A stretch of 64,000 nucleotides of DNA from Malaciobacter marinus (lineage in GTDB: Bacteria; Campylobacterota; Campylobacteria; Campylobacterales; Arcobacteraceae). The position numbers and the translations under genes are program-made. Each line of letters starts with the position of its first letter. The first letter of the stretch is position 1. Under the pieces are notes generated by a model, which saw only the letters and a program-made list of their open reading frames with translations, had not been told where the DNA came from and searched no databases. The stretch spans positions 1,550,001 through 1,614,000 of the forward strand of contig NZ_CP032101.1 of assembly GCF_003544855.1 (NCBI RefSeq), in the 5' to 3' direction. Positions 25,727 to 33,947 of this stretch are shown here, piece by piece.

Positions 25727-26020
25727 ATGAAAAAAATTATTGATTTTTATCTATTTTGTATAAAAGAAAAGATTATAAATAGTATAAATAACATAGGTTT
25801 TAGTAAAAAAAATATAGATACATGCTCAATAAATGAAAAAAAGTTAAAGAATCATAAAGAAATATCTTTTATGGTTCTTGAAAACCTTTTTTCAAAAGAA
25901 GAAGTATTAAATTTAAAAAGAGATTACTTTCCATTGAGAAAACCTCTTTTTTTGATAAAAGGAAGTCATGAAAATAAATCTTTAAAAGATATATTTATTG
26001 ACAACTATAAAGCATATTGA
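25727..26020 (+). CDS. Unknown 97-residue protein in the ectoine operon
   Basis: 97 residues, basic and partly helical, with two Cys (Cys11 and Cys34). The first 20 residues (MKKIIDFYLFCIKEKIINS) are amphipathic, not a classical signal. The C-terminal half has YFPLRKPLFLIKGSHENKSLKDIF. Two bases separate it from the preceding unknown gene; 63 AT-rich bases follow before the aspartokinase. No family recognised. Its position suggests a role linked to ectoine synthesis or its control, but nothing in the sequence shows one. Confidence 0.65.
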   Translation: MKKIIDFYLFCIKEKIINSINNIGFSKKNIDTCSINEKKLKNHKEISFMVLENLFSKEEVLNLKRDYFPLRKPLFLIKGSHENKSLKDIFIDNYKAY

Positions 26021-26083
26021 GAAATAAAATGTAAAATGTATCTAGAACAAATAAAATAAAAAATTACACTAAGGGAAAAAATA

Positions 26084-27463
26084 ATGAAAGTATGCAAATT
26101 TGGTGGTAGTTCAGTTAAAAATTCCACACAAATAAAAAAAATAGTAGATATAGTAAAAAGAGATGAAAAAAGACAAGTTATTGTAGTTTCTGCACCAGGA
26201 AGAGATGATGATTTTGATGAAAAAATAACAGATCACCTTTTAAATTTAGCAACAGAGGGGAATCACTTTTTAGAACAAAAAATTGAAATTTCAAAAGATG
26301 ATAGTTTTAATGCAATAATCAAAAAATATACAAAACTTTGTGATGATTTAGGTATTGCAAAAAAGAAAATTTTAGACTCTCTTGAAAATGAATTAAATAA
26401 TTGTGATTTTAAAGATGATAAAAAAACGGCATTCTTTTTATCAAGAGGTGAACACTACAATGCAAAAATAATCTCAGATTACATGAAAAAATCAGGTCTA
26501 AATGTAAAACTAATGCTACCAGAAGAGTTTGGATTTATTTTAGATGATACATATACAGATGGAAAAGTTCAAGCAAAAACATATGACAATGTTAAAAAAC
26601 ATTTTGTTTTAAAAGATAATGAAAAAGTTGTGGTTCCAGGATTTTATGGAGTAACAGAAAAAAATGAAATTGCAGTTATGAGTAGAGGTGGTTCAGATTT
26701 AACTGGTGGTGAATTAGCCTATGCATTAGATGCAAGTATGTACGAAAATTGGACAGATACAAATGGTGTATATGAAGTTGACCCAAGAGTAATTCCTGAT
26801 GCAAAAGTAATTCCAAGATTAACATTTAAAGAGTTAAGACTACTTAGTTCAAAAGGTTTTAATGTATTTCACTTTAATGCAATGTTAAATTGTAAAAAAA
26901 GTAAAATACCAATTAGAGTAAGAAATACTAATAACCCAACAAACAAAGGAACTTTAATCTTAAGTGAAAGAGTTCCTATGGAAAAATTAGTGGGAGTTGC
27001 AAAACTTGATAATATGGCATCTATTCATATTCAAAAAGATATGCTTGGAGAAGAGATTGGATTTACTGCTGAATTATTGAAAATTTTTGGAGAATTCCAT
27101 ATAAATACTTATCATTATCCAACAGATAAGGATGATTTAGCTATATTAGTAGAGCAAGAAGATTTAAAAGGAAATATTAATAACTTAAGAAGAGAAATAG
27201 ATAAAAGATTAAAGCCAGATAATATTATTGTAACTTATTCTTTATCTGTAATCACTCTTGTTGGAATTGGATTAAAAGAAGACTCATTTACTATTGTAGA
27301 TGCAATCACTGCTTTAAAAGAGAATAATATCGCATTTGAGATGTTTGATATGAGTCCTTCTAAAATTTCATTTCACATAGGAGTATCTCAAAATATCTCT
27401 GATATTGCATTGGAGACATTATATGAAAAGTTATTAACAAAAGATAATAATTGTATTTGTTAA
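26084..27463 (+). CDS. ask_ect: Aspartate kinase, ectoine-associated type
   Basis: 459 residues. It phosphorylates aspartate, the first step to aspartate semialdehyde and ectoine. Seen: VCKFGGSSVKN at the N-terminus, VVSAPGRDD, FFLSRGEHYNAK, VMSRGGSDLTGGELAYALDA, TDTNGVYEVDPR, and two C-terminal ACT domains from about 300. The close link to ectABC is that of the specialised Ask_ect form, which avoids feedback control by lysine and threonine. A 63-base gap before the ATG, with AAGGG as RBS, could hold a second promoter. Confidence 0.9.
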   Translation: MKVCKFGGSSVKNSTQIKKIVDIVKRDEKRQVIVVSAPGRDDDFDEKITDHLLNLATEGNHFLEQKIEISKDDSFNAIIKKYTKLCDDLGIAKKKILDSLENELNNCDFKDDKKTAFFLSRGEHYNAKIISDYMKKSGLNVKLMLPEEFGFILDDTYTDGKVQAKTYDNVKKHFVLKDNEKVVVPGFYGVTEKNEIAVMSRGGSDLTGGELAYALDASMYENWTDTNGVYEVDPRVIPDAKVIPRLTFKELRLLSSKGFNVFHFNAMLNCKKSKIPIRVRNTNNPTNKGTLILSERVPMEKLVGVAKLDNMASIHIQKDMLGEEIGFTAELLKIFGEFHINTYHYPTDKDDLAILVEQEDLKGNINNLRREIDKRLKPDNIIVTYSLSVITLVGIGLKEDSFTIVDAITALKENNIAFEMFDMSPSKISFHIGVSQNISDIALETLYEKLLTKDNNCIC

Positions 27464-27474
27464 TAGGAGATTAA

Positions 27475-28371
27475 ATGATAAGATTGCTACTACTTTTAGT
27501 GCCAATTATCTTGTTGTCAACTCTAAATGCTAAAGAGTTGACACAAGAAGAAAAAAAAGAAGTTAAACAAAGATTAGATAAATTAGAAAAACCTCTATAT
27601 ACACCCTTTGTAGAAAATTATATTCTAAATGACTTAAGAAAATTAAGAGAAGAGAATAAAAAACTAAAAGTAGAGCTTTATAAAAGATTGGCTGAAAAAG
27701 AAGTAGAAATATCTTCAAATGCCATAAGTTATGCTACTTCAACAATCAATAATATTTTCTATATTATTGCTGCTGCTACATCACTTTTAGTAGTTATTGG
27801 ACTTAACTCAATAAGAGATATAAACCAAAAGATTAGAAATATTGTAGACGAAAAAGTATCTAAAGTAATTGATGATTATGAAACAAGAATGAGTTTAATT
27901 GAAAAAGATTTAGATAAACGTTCAAAACAAGTATTAGAAAACCAAAAAGAGATTGAAAAAACTAATATAATACAATCATTATGGATAAGAGCAGCTCAAG
28001 AAACAACACCTAGTGGTAAAATTGAAATATATGATGATGTTTTAAATTTAAGACCAAATGATCCAGAAGCATTAACATATAAAGCAGAAGCAGCACTTGA
28101 ATTAAGTGAAGCAAACTGGGCACTACATCTTGCAAATCAAGCATTGAAAATTGATGATGATTATCCAAATGCCTTTTATCAAAGAGCAAAAGCACATGCA
28201 GTTTTAGGATATAATGACTTTTCAATCAATGACTTAGAAAAAGCACTTAAATTAAACGAACAATATATTGAAGAAATAGAAAATGAAGAAGAGTTTGATA
28301 GTTTAAATGACAATAAAAAATTTGTGAATCTATTAAAAAAATATCGTCAAGAAACAACAGAAACTACATAA
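27475..28371 (+). CDS. Membrane-anchored TPR protein
   Basis: 298 residues: signal-like helix at 1-19, an extracytoplasmic charged segment with coiled coil (RKLREENKKLKVELYKRLAEK), one strong TM at about 91-113 (FYIIAAATSLLVVIGL), a second coiled coil, and two to three TPR units from about 165 to 255 (IYDDVLNLRPNDPEALTYKAEAALEL, ANWALHLANQALKIDDDYPNAF). It follows the aspartokinase by 11 bases, so it may be co-transcribed, but its role in ectoine metabolism is not evident. It could be a scaffold with its TPRs in the cytoplasm. Confidence 0.7.
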   Translation: MIRLLLLLVPIILLSTLNAKELTQEEKKEVKQRLDKLEKPLYTPFVENYILNDLRKLREENKKLKVELYKRLAEKEVEISSNAISYATSTINNIFYIIAAATSLLVVIGLNSIRDINQKIRNIVDEKVSKVIDDYETRMSLIEKDLDKRSKQVLENQKEIEKTNIIQSLWIRAAQETTPSGKIEIYDDVLNLRPNDPEALTYKAEAALELSEANWALHLANQALKIDDDYPNAFYQRAKAHAVLGYNDFSINDLEKALKLNEQYIEEIENEEEFDSLNDNKKFVNLLKKYRQETTETT

Positions 28372-28401
28372 ATAACTTAAATTTACTTTAATCCTTTTTG
28401 C

Positions 28402-28416
28402 TATACAATTTGTATA
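28402..28416 (+). promoter_or_regulatory. 15-bp palindrome before the short flagellin gene
   Basis: TATACAA-T-TTGTATA is a perfect inverted repeat 20 bases upstream of the start. It contains -10-like TACAAT. It may be an operator or part of a promoter. Confidence 0.35.
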
Positions 28417-28436
28417 TACGCAAAAAGGAGTTTGTT

Positions 28437-29264
28437 ATGGAAATTAACAATAATATTTCACAGTATCAAAGCCCCTATATAGACCAAAACAAAACATTAG
28501 AAAAAATTGCAACTGGTCTAGAACTAAATAAAGCTTCAAATAATGCTTCTGCACTCTCTATTGCAGACAATCTAAGAACTCAAGCAAATGGATATGTGCA
28601 AGCACTACAAAATACAAACAGTGCTATTGCTTCTACACAAATAGCAGATTCTGCTATAAAAGAGCAATCAAATATGTTAGATAATGTAAAAGAAAAATTA
28701 CTACAAGCTTCAACAGATACAACTTCTCAAGAAGCAAGAGAGGCTATTTTTAAAGATATACAAAATACACTTAAAGGTTTTGATGCAATAGCTAGTGCAA
28801 CAAAGTATAATGATCAAACACTACTTCAAGCATCTCAATCAAGTCAAGCACCATCAAGTTCACAAACTTTTCAAGTGGGTACACAAGAGTCTGATACATC
28901 AAACTCTACATCAATTCAATCAAATACTTTAGGAGTTGGATTAAATGATTTAGTAACTAATTCACCTGATAGTTTTACAGCAGAAGATGCAAGTGATTAT
29001 CTATCAAAAGTTGATGATGCAATTGGAGTGTTAAATAATTATAGAGCAGAACTTGGCTCAACACAAAATGAGTTAGCAAGTACAGGTAGAAATACAATAT
29101 CTCAAGAGATTCAAACAAGAGCTGCACAATCTGAATTAAGTGGTGCAAATATGGCACAAGAGATTGCAACTTTTGATAAACAAAATGTATTATCACAAGT
29201 TGGAGCTTATACTCAATCTCAATTTAATATAACGCAACAATCTGTTATGAGACTTTTGACATAA
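28437..29264 (+). CDS. Short flagellin-family protein
   Basis: 275 residues. The start at 28437 is preferred because AAAGGAG lies 6 bases upstream; an earlier in-frame ATG at 28398 lacks one. The D0/D1 helices are clear: LNKASNNASALSIADNLRTQANGY at the N-terminal end and FDKQNVLSQVGAYTQSQFNITQQSVMRLLT at the C-terminal end. The variable middle is only about 60 residues (Ser/Thr/Gln-rich), so this is among the shortest flagellins. The N-terminus lacks the usual Asn-rich start. It may be a minor filament, a secreted flagellin like Campylobacter FlaC, or a divergent main flagellin. A strong terminator follows. No other flagellar gene is near. Confidence 0.8.
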   Translation: MEINNNISQYQSPYIDQNKTLEKIATGLELNKASNNASALSIADNLRTQANGYVQALQNTNSAIASTQIADSAIKEQSNMLDNVKEKLLQASTDTTSQEAREAIFKDIQNTLKGFDAIASATKYNDQTLLQASQSSQAPSSSQTFQVGTQESDTSNSTSIQSNTLGVGLNDLVTNSPDSFTAEDASDYLSKVDDAIGVLNNYRAELGSTQNELASTGRNTISQEIQTRAAQSELSGANMAQEIATFDKQNVLSQVGAYTQSQFNITQQSVMRLLT

Positions 29265-29289
29265 ACACTTGAGAAAACTCAAGTGTTTT
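29263..29289. terminator. Bidirectional terminator after flagellin
   Basis: A perfect 11-bp stem (29263-29273 and 29278-29288), loop AAAA, flanked by T and A runs. It lies at the convergent end of the flagellin and glycine-zipper genes and covers both stop codon regions. Confidence 0.8.
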
Positions 29290-29812
29290 AATAACTTATG
29301 ATTTTAGTAACTTTTATTTGTTCTTGAGGTTTTTTTGTAACTTTTACATATTTAATTCCATCATATGTAAAATGATTTTTATACCCTTGAATAATCTTTT
29401 TTTTAGTAGCATTTATATATTTTGTAACACATTTTGTTCTTGTTTTTGTTTCATAATAGTAATCATCAGAGTTTGAACCTCTTATTTCATTTGCTATTTT
29501 TCCACCAAGTAAACCACCCACAATTTTAGCAGCTGTATTGCCATTTCCTTTACCTATTTGATTACCAATAACAACACCAGCAGTTGCTCCTATTATAGTA
29601 TCTAAACCTATTGAGTTATTATCATAGCTAGAATTAATATCAACTCTTTGTTTATACTCTTGTTCATAGCACTCTTGTATTGGCTCTTTAACAGTTATAT
29701 ATTTATAAATTGCTTCGCTATAATCAACATCAATAAAATCATATAAATTTTGAGTTTTATTTGCAAATAATAAGCTAGTAAATAAAACAATTAAAATAAT
29801 TAGCTTTTTCAT
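29288..29812 (-). CDS. Periplasmic glycine-zipper (2TM) protein
   Basis: 174 residues: signal peptide 1-17 (ending LLFAN), then a soluble part and a glycine zipper at about 73-112 (IIGATAGVVIGNQIGKGNGNTAAKIVGGLLGGKIANEI). This is the SlyB/YmgG type that inserts in or lies under the outer membrane. Two Cys (one before and one after the zipper) could form a disulfide. The C-terminal YVKVTKK is basic. Such proteins support envelope integrity; the specific role is not known. Confidence 0.75.
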   Translation of the reverse strand: MKKLIILIVLFTSLLFANKTQNLYDFIDVDYSEAIYKYITVKEPIQECYEQEYKQRVDINSSYDNNSIGLDTIIGATAGVVIGNQIGKGNGNTAAKIVGGLLGGKIANEIRGSNSDDYYYETKTRTKCVTKYINATKKKIIQGYKNHFTYDGIKYVKVTKKPQEQIKVTKIISY

Positions 29813-29846
29813 AATTTTTCCTTAAAAGTAGAGTTTTAAACTCTAC

Positions 29847-30152
29847 TTATTTAAATGTAGCAATATAATCACCTAAAGCTTTGATATCCTCATCGCTAAG
29901 TCTTGCAACTTGACCTTTCATTACACCTTTCATCACTTTGCCATATGTTCCATCTTTATAGCCATGCAATGCGTTTTGAACCTTTTTAGAGTCCCAACCT
30001 TTAATAACTTCACTTTTCCCAAGTGCAGCTTTTTCTCCATTTGCTCCATGGCAAGATGCACAAGCTTTATATAAAGATTCACCACTATTTGCAAAAAGTG
30101 TTATTGAACCTAAAATAGCAATTGAAACTAAGATTTTTTTTGTAGTAGTCAT
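29847..30152 (-). CDS. Class I cytochrome c (c553-like), paralogue
   Basis: 101 residues with a signal peptide (about 1-21), a haem motif CASCH at 31-35 and a Met-rich segment (KVMKGVMKGQ) for the axial ligand. It is very similar in motif order to the cytochrome at 8840-9127, including GANGEK, GYKDG.YG and MKGQV..LSD. It is probably a periplasmic electron carrier. A second small cytochrome gene lies 68 bases upstream on the same strand. Confidence 0.88.
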   Translation of the reverse strand: MTTTKKILVSIAILGSITLFANSGESLYKACASCHGANGEKAALGKSEVIKGWDSKKVQNALHGYKDGTYGKVMKGVMKGQVARLSDEDIKALGDYIATFK

Positions 30153-30220
30153 TTTATACTCCTTAATTTTTATATTGAAAGTATAAAATCTAATTGTGGA
30201 TAGATTGTGAAAAGATTAAA

Positions 30221-30553
30221 CTATTTTAATTTTCCAAAAACTTTATATTCATTCCAGTAAATATCTAAAGCCTCTTTTAACTGTTTATTTGAAAGATTTG
30301 AAGGTTTTTTTATACCAAAACGCAAAATAAATGCTTCTGGCATTATAGTTTTATCTTTTGTAGGACTTTTCATATATTCAAGCATTGCATTTTTTACATT
30401 AGATTCTGAACTATATTTTAGCAAATATCTATAAAAATATTTATCTATAGTAACAGGAAGTTTTTTATGACAACTAACACAATTTGATTCATATATATTT
30501 GCATTTAAACTAACAAAAAATATCAAAATAGAAAAGATTATTTTTTTTACCAT
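30221..30553 (-). CDS. Small monohaem cytochrome c-like protein
   Basis: 110 residues: signal peptide at about 1-18, a single CVSCH motif (25-29), then helices with IMPEAFILRFG, where a Met could be the sixth ligand. It is not close to the c553 type in layout. It overlaps the end of the histidine kinase gene by 7 bases, so it is translated with the two-component pair. It may therefore be a target of, or a redox partner for, that system, but this is only a neighbourhood argument. Confidence 0.72.
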   Translation of the reverse strand: MVKKIIFSILIFFVSLNANIYESNCVSCHKKLPVTIDKYFYRYLLKYSSESNVKNAMLEYMKSPTKDKTIMPEAFILRFGIKKPSNLSNKQLKEALDIYWNEYKVFGKLK

Positions 30554-31734
30554 GTAATTATCACCTTTGTTCCCTTATCAAGTTTTGAAGTAAACTTAAT
30601 ATCTAACTCATACTCTTTTGCAATTAAAGAGACAATACTAAGCCCAATACCAAATCCCCCTACACTACTATCAAATCTTTTATATCTAATAAAAAGATTT
30701 TCAAGTTCATGTTTACTCATACCTTTTCCACTATCTTGAATGCTTAAATGCTTTTCATTTAATGTAACTTTTATTACTCCTGATAATTTATTGTATTTGA
30801 TTGCATTGGAAAGTAGATTATCTAATAATTTTGATAATTTTTTTTCATCAATAAAAAGATATACATCATTTTTGATATTTACTACAAAATCGATTCTTTT
30901 TGCATTTGCTAAGGTGTGAAAATACTCTACTCTTTGTTCTATTAATCTTGATAAGTTTACATTTTTATTATTTGAAATAATTTTATTATTTAAAGTTAAA
31001 TATGTTAAATCATCATAAATATTTGAAATAGTTTTTGCACCAATATCAATTCTGTTTATTTTTTTACTTAGCTTTTCATCTAAACTAGCTTTTTTAATCA
31101 TCTCAATATTTGTAACAATAGTACTAACAGGAGTATTTAATTCATGAGTAGTGTCTTTTATAAATCTATCAAGTAAATACAAGGCATCTTTCATAGGTTT
31201 TAAAAATAGTTTCAATAAAAAATATCCTAAAATAAGCATAAAAAATAAAGCAATAAATACAAAATAGAATAAAAAGCTATACACATTTTCTAGCCATGCT
31301 TTATCTTCTGGTATCTCTATTATTATATATTTTGTTCCAAGATAATATGATTCAGGTTGAGTAATAAAATGTATTTTATCATCAGTGATATAAATTACTT
31401 TATCAAAATTTATCTCATTTGATTTTAAAGTAGAAAAAATTCTTTTTTTTGAGCTATCATAAATTGCTGATTTAAATTTTTCATCTCGTGGATAATATTT
31501 GTATTTATCAAAATTTATATGTAAATCTTTTAATCTAAAGACAAAATCACTTGAATACTCTTGAAGTTTTACCCTTTGCTCTTGTAGCATTAAATCTTTT
31601 TGAAAAGAGTAATAAAGATATGAAATAAATATTAAAATAACTATACAAAGTATAGTATAAAGTGAAAAAAAACCTAAAAGAGTCTTTTTTTCACTACGAA
31701 ATAAATCTATATCCAAGTTTTTTAAGACTAACAA
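30547..31734 (-). CDS. Sensor histidine kinase
   Basis: 395 residues. Two TM segments (about 20-42 and 151-175) flank a periplasmic sensor of about 110 residues. The H box is TTHELNTPVS with phospho-acceptor His197. The N box is LDNLLSNAIKYN, the G1 box DSGKGMS, and the G2 box GFGIGLSIV. The set is complete, so an active kinase is expected. Its 5' end overlaps the response regulator gene by 41 bases, since no later good start exists before TM1. The periplasmic ligand is unknown. The upstream DUF1104 protein could be a target or accessory. Confidence 0.88.
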   Translation of the reverse strand: MLVLKNLDIDLFRSEKKTLLGFFSLYTILCIVILIFISYLYYSFQKDLMLQEQRVKLQEYSSDFVFRLKDLHINFDKYKYYPRDEKFKSAIYDSSKKRIFSTLKSNEINFDKVIYITDDKIHFITQPESYYLGTKYIIIEIPEDKAWLENVYSFLFYFVFIALFFMLILGYFLLKLFLKPMKDALYLLDRFIKDTTHELNTPVSTIVTNIEMIKKASLDEKLSKKINRIDIGAKTISNIYDDLTYLTLNNKIISNNKNVNLSRLIEQRVEYFHTLANAKRIDFVVNIKNDVYLFIDEKKLSKLLDNLLSNAIKYNKLSGVIKVTLNEKHLSIQDSGKGMSKHELENLFIRYKRFDSSVGGFGIGLSIVSLIAKEYELDIKFTSKLDKGTKVIITW

Positions 31735-32359
31735 TTCTTTCTTTCCCTATAATTTTTCTAAGATTTTTAATATATGTTCTAAGTGAGTTATCACTAGGTT
31801 CTTCATCATAATCCCAAACATAATCATATATTCTTTCATGATCTAAAAGTTCATTTTGATTTAATAAAAATAGTTTCAATAACTTTAACTCTTTATTGTT
31901 TAAATTTAGTTTTTCTTCACCATTTTTTAATTCATATGAAGTCATATTAAAAGTTAGCTCAGTTCCTATTTTTAAAACCTCTTCTTTATTAAAGTACTCT
32001 CTTTTTAATATGGTTTTTACTCTTAATAAAAGCTCTTTTAATTCAAATGGTTTTTTTATATAATCATCACAACCACTATTAAAACCCTCTTCTAAAGAGT
32101 CCATAGAATTCAATGATGTAATAAATATAGCAGGTGTTTTATCTTGCTTTTCTCTTATTTGTTTTAAAAGCTCAAAACCATTTAATAAAGGAACATTTAC
32201 ATCAAGTAAAAGTAAATCATATTTTGTTTCATATACATAACTTAAAGCCTCTTCCCCATCAAAAGATTGCTCTACTTCAAAGCCCTCATCTTCAAAATAC
32301 TCTACTATAGTTTCACTAAGTGTAATGTCATCTTCTAATAAAAGTAATTTCTGTTTCAT
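31694..32359 (-). CDS. OmpR/PhoB-family response regulator
   Basis: 221 residues. Receiver domain at 1-120 with the acidic pair near 10-11, phospho-acceptor Asp53 in LLLLDVNVPLLNG, Thr/Ser in FITSL and Lys in YIKKPF. The winged-helix DNA-binding domain covers about 130-221 and ends in LRKIIGKERIVSLKKLGYRF. It pairs with the overlapping kinase. Its own gene starts 1 base after the DUF1104 gene stop. Confidence 0.9.
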   Translation of the reverse strand: MKQKLLLLEDDITLSETIVEYFEDEGFEVEQSFDGEEALSYVYETKYDLLLLDVNVPLLNGFELLKQIREKQDKTPAIFITSLNSMDSLEEGFNSGCDDYIKKPFELKELLLRVKTILKREYFNKEEVLKIGTELTFNMTSYELKNGEEKLNLNNKELKLLKLFLLNQNELLDHERIYDYVWDYDEEPSDNSLRTYIKNLRKIIGKERIVSLKKLGYRFIS

Positions 32360-32360
32360 G

Positions 32361-32576
32361 TTATTTGTTTTGCTTCTTTTTATTTTTTAAATACTCTTTT
32401 TTCTCTTTTTCATTCATAGTAGGAATTCTACTTCTTAGCTCATTATTAAATTTATTTTCTTCACTTTTTTTTACATATCCCATAATAGCTATTAACTCTT
32501 GTGTACTCATCTCAGAATAATCAGTTTTTGCAAAACTTATTGTACAGGCTAATAAAAAGGCAATAATTATTTTCAT
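32361..32576 (-). CDS. Small periplasmic DUF1104-like protein
   Basis: 71 residues from the ATG at 32576; an upstream in-frame ATG at 32615 would add a non-signal basic stretch. Signal peptide MKIIIAFLLACTISFA is followed by a helical, charged part with MSTQELIAIMGYV and RSRIPTMNEKEKKEYL, as in DUF1104. Its size and helical, Met- and charge-rich make-up resemble CpxP/Spy periplasmic chaperones, which are often linked to two-component systems. That likeness is inference. It is the first gene of a unit with the response regulator and kinase. Confidence 0.7.
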   Translation of the reverse strand: MKIIIAFLLACTISFAKTDYSEMSTQELIAIMGYVKKSEENKFNNELRSRIPTMNEKEKKEYLKNKKKQNK

Positions 32577-32701
32577 CTTTTCTCTCTTTTTTGTTTTAAA
32601 AAGTAATACTAACATAATAATTGTAGAATAATAGTAAAGTAAAGTAGTTGATTTAATAGTTTTTATAATAAAATAATTTAACTAAATTAAAAAGAGAGAG
32701 T

Positions 32702-32986
32702 ATGATAAAAAATCTAATTGTTTTAGCTTCTTTAGTATTTTTATTAAATGCATGTTCAAATGAGACAAAAAAAGAAGAGTGGACATCATGGGTATATCCT
32801 GATAAAAGCAATACAAAAAGAAGCATGAAAAATGGTGTTTATAAAAGCTTAGAAGAGTGTAAACAAGCTTCAATAAATAAAATTGAAGAACTTAATTTAA
32901 CAAAAAAAGCCTCTTATAAATGTGGCTTAAATTGTACTTATCATGAAAATATGAAAACAGATGTATGCAAAAAAATAGCTAAGTAA
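32702..32986 (+). CDS. Small lipoprotein, unknown
   Basis: 94 residues. Lipobox FLLNAC puts the lipidated Cys at 18. Mature part has four more Cys (LEECKQAS, YKCGLNCTYH, DVCKK), enough for two disulfides, and WTSWVYPDKSN near the N-terminus. AGAGAG is the RBS. The gene diverges from the DUF1104 gene. Function unknown. Confidence 0.65.
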   Translation: MIKNLIVLASLVFLLNACSNETKKEEWTSWVYPDKSNTKRSMKNGVYKSLEECKQASINKIEELNLTKKASYKCGLNCTYHENMKTDVCKKIAK

Positions 32987-33005
32987 AATTATTACTTAGT
33001 TATTT
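32977..33005. terminator. Bidirectional hairpin terminator
   Basis: An 8-bp stem (CTAAGTAA at 32979-32986 and TTACTTAG at 32992-32999), extendable by two weak pairs, with T-rich sequence after it on the plus strand. It lies between the converging lipoprotein and Sel1 genes. Confidence 0.55.
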
Positions 33006-33937
33006 ATTTTATGAATTTTTAAAAAGTTCTTTGAACGTTCATGCCCTTTTGAAGCTGCTTTTTTTATCCAATATTCACCTTGTTTTTTATCTTTATTTAC
33101 TCCTAATCCATTATAATAAAAATATCCTAGATAATACATAGATTTTAAATTATCATATTTTTCAACTGCAATGTTATACCAATAAAATGCTTTTTCATAA
33201 TCTTGATTTATTTTTGAATCTTTTCTATATAAATCAGCTAGTTTAATAATTGCTGTTTTATTTCCTTGTTTAGCACTTTTTTCAAACCATACTCTTGCTT
33301 TTTCATAATCTCTACTTACATAATCACCACTATAATACATCATAGCTAGATTAATTTGTGCTAAGGCATTTCCACTTAAAGCACTTTTTTCAAACCAATA
33401 AAAAGCTTCTTTTAAATCCTTTTTTGTTCCTTGACCAAAATAATACATTCTACCAAGATTATTTTGTGCAAAAATCACTCCATTTAATGCAGCTTCCTTA
33501 TACCACTTAAAAGATTTTTTTAAACTAGGTTTTGTATGATTTCTTTCATATATCATTCCTAAATTTAACTGAGCTAAAGCATAATTTTGTTTAGCACTTT
33601 TTTTATACCAATATATAGCTTTTTCTTTATCTTTTTTTACAACATTTCCCAAATAATACATATGCGCAAGATTATTTTGTGCTTGCATATTACCATTTTG
33701 TGCAGCCATTTCATACCATTGAAAAGCGAGTTGTTTATTTACAGGAATTCCTAAACCTTTATAGTTCATCAATGCAATATTATATTGTGCAATAGGATTA
33801 TCTTGTGATAAGGCCACTTTACTAAACTTATCATAAGCGCTTAAATATTTTTTATTATTTAAATCCTTAACCGCCTCATCAAAAAGTGATGCATATAAAA
33901 AAACAGTTGTTATAAAAAGTAAAATAAAAGCTTTCAT
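32996..33937 (-). CDS. Periplasmic Sel1-repeat protein
   Basis: 313 residues: signal peptide (about 1-17), then about seven Sel1-like repeats of 36 residues with A.YNLG.MY..G..V..D...A..WY.KAA..G pattern, e.g. AQNNLAHMYYLGNVVKKDKEKAIYW. The repeats make an alpha-solenoid for protein contacts. It follows the lipoprotein gene by 10 bases and may be the last gene of the adhesin-secretion unit; that is uncertain. Sel1 proteins often serve in signalling or in outer-membrane export systems. Confidence 0.82.
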   Translation of the reverse strand: MKAFILLFITTVFLYASLFDEAVKDLNNKKYLSAYDKFSKVALSQDNPIAQYNIALMNYKGLGIPVNKQLAFQWYEMAAQNGNMQAQNNLAHMYYLGNVVKKDKEKAIYWYKKSAKQNYALAQLNLGMIYERNHTKPSLKKSFKWYKEAALNGVIFAQNNLGRMYYFGQGTKKDLKEAFYWFEKSALSGNALAQINLAMMYYSGDYVSRDYEKARVWFEKSAKQGNKTAIIKLADLYRKDSKINQDYEKAFYWYNIAVEKYDNLKSMYYLGYFYYNGLGVNKDKKQGEYWIKKAASKGHERSKNFLKIHKINN

Positions 33938-33947
33938 ATTTCCTCTA

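Noticed and set aside
28398-28436. Upstream ATG as the flagellin start
   Set aside because: No ribosome site precedes it, the 13 added residues are not like a flagellin N-terminus, and the ATG at 28437 has AAAGGAG.
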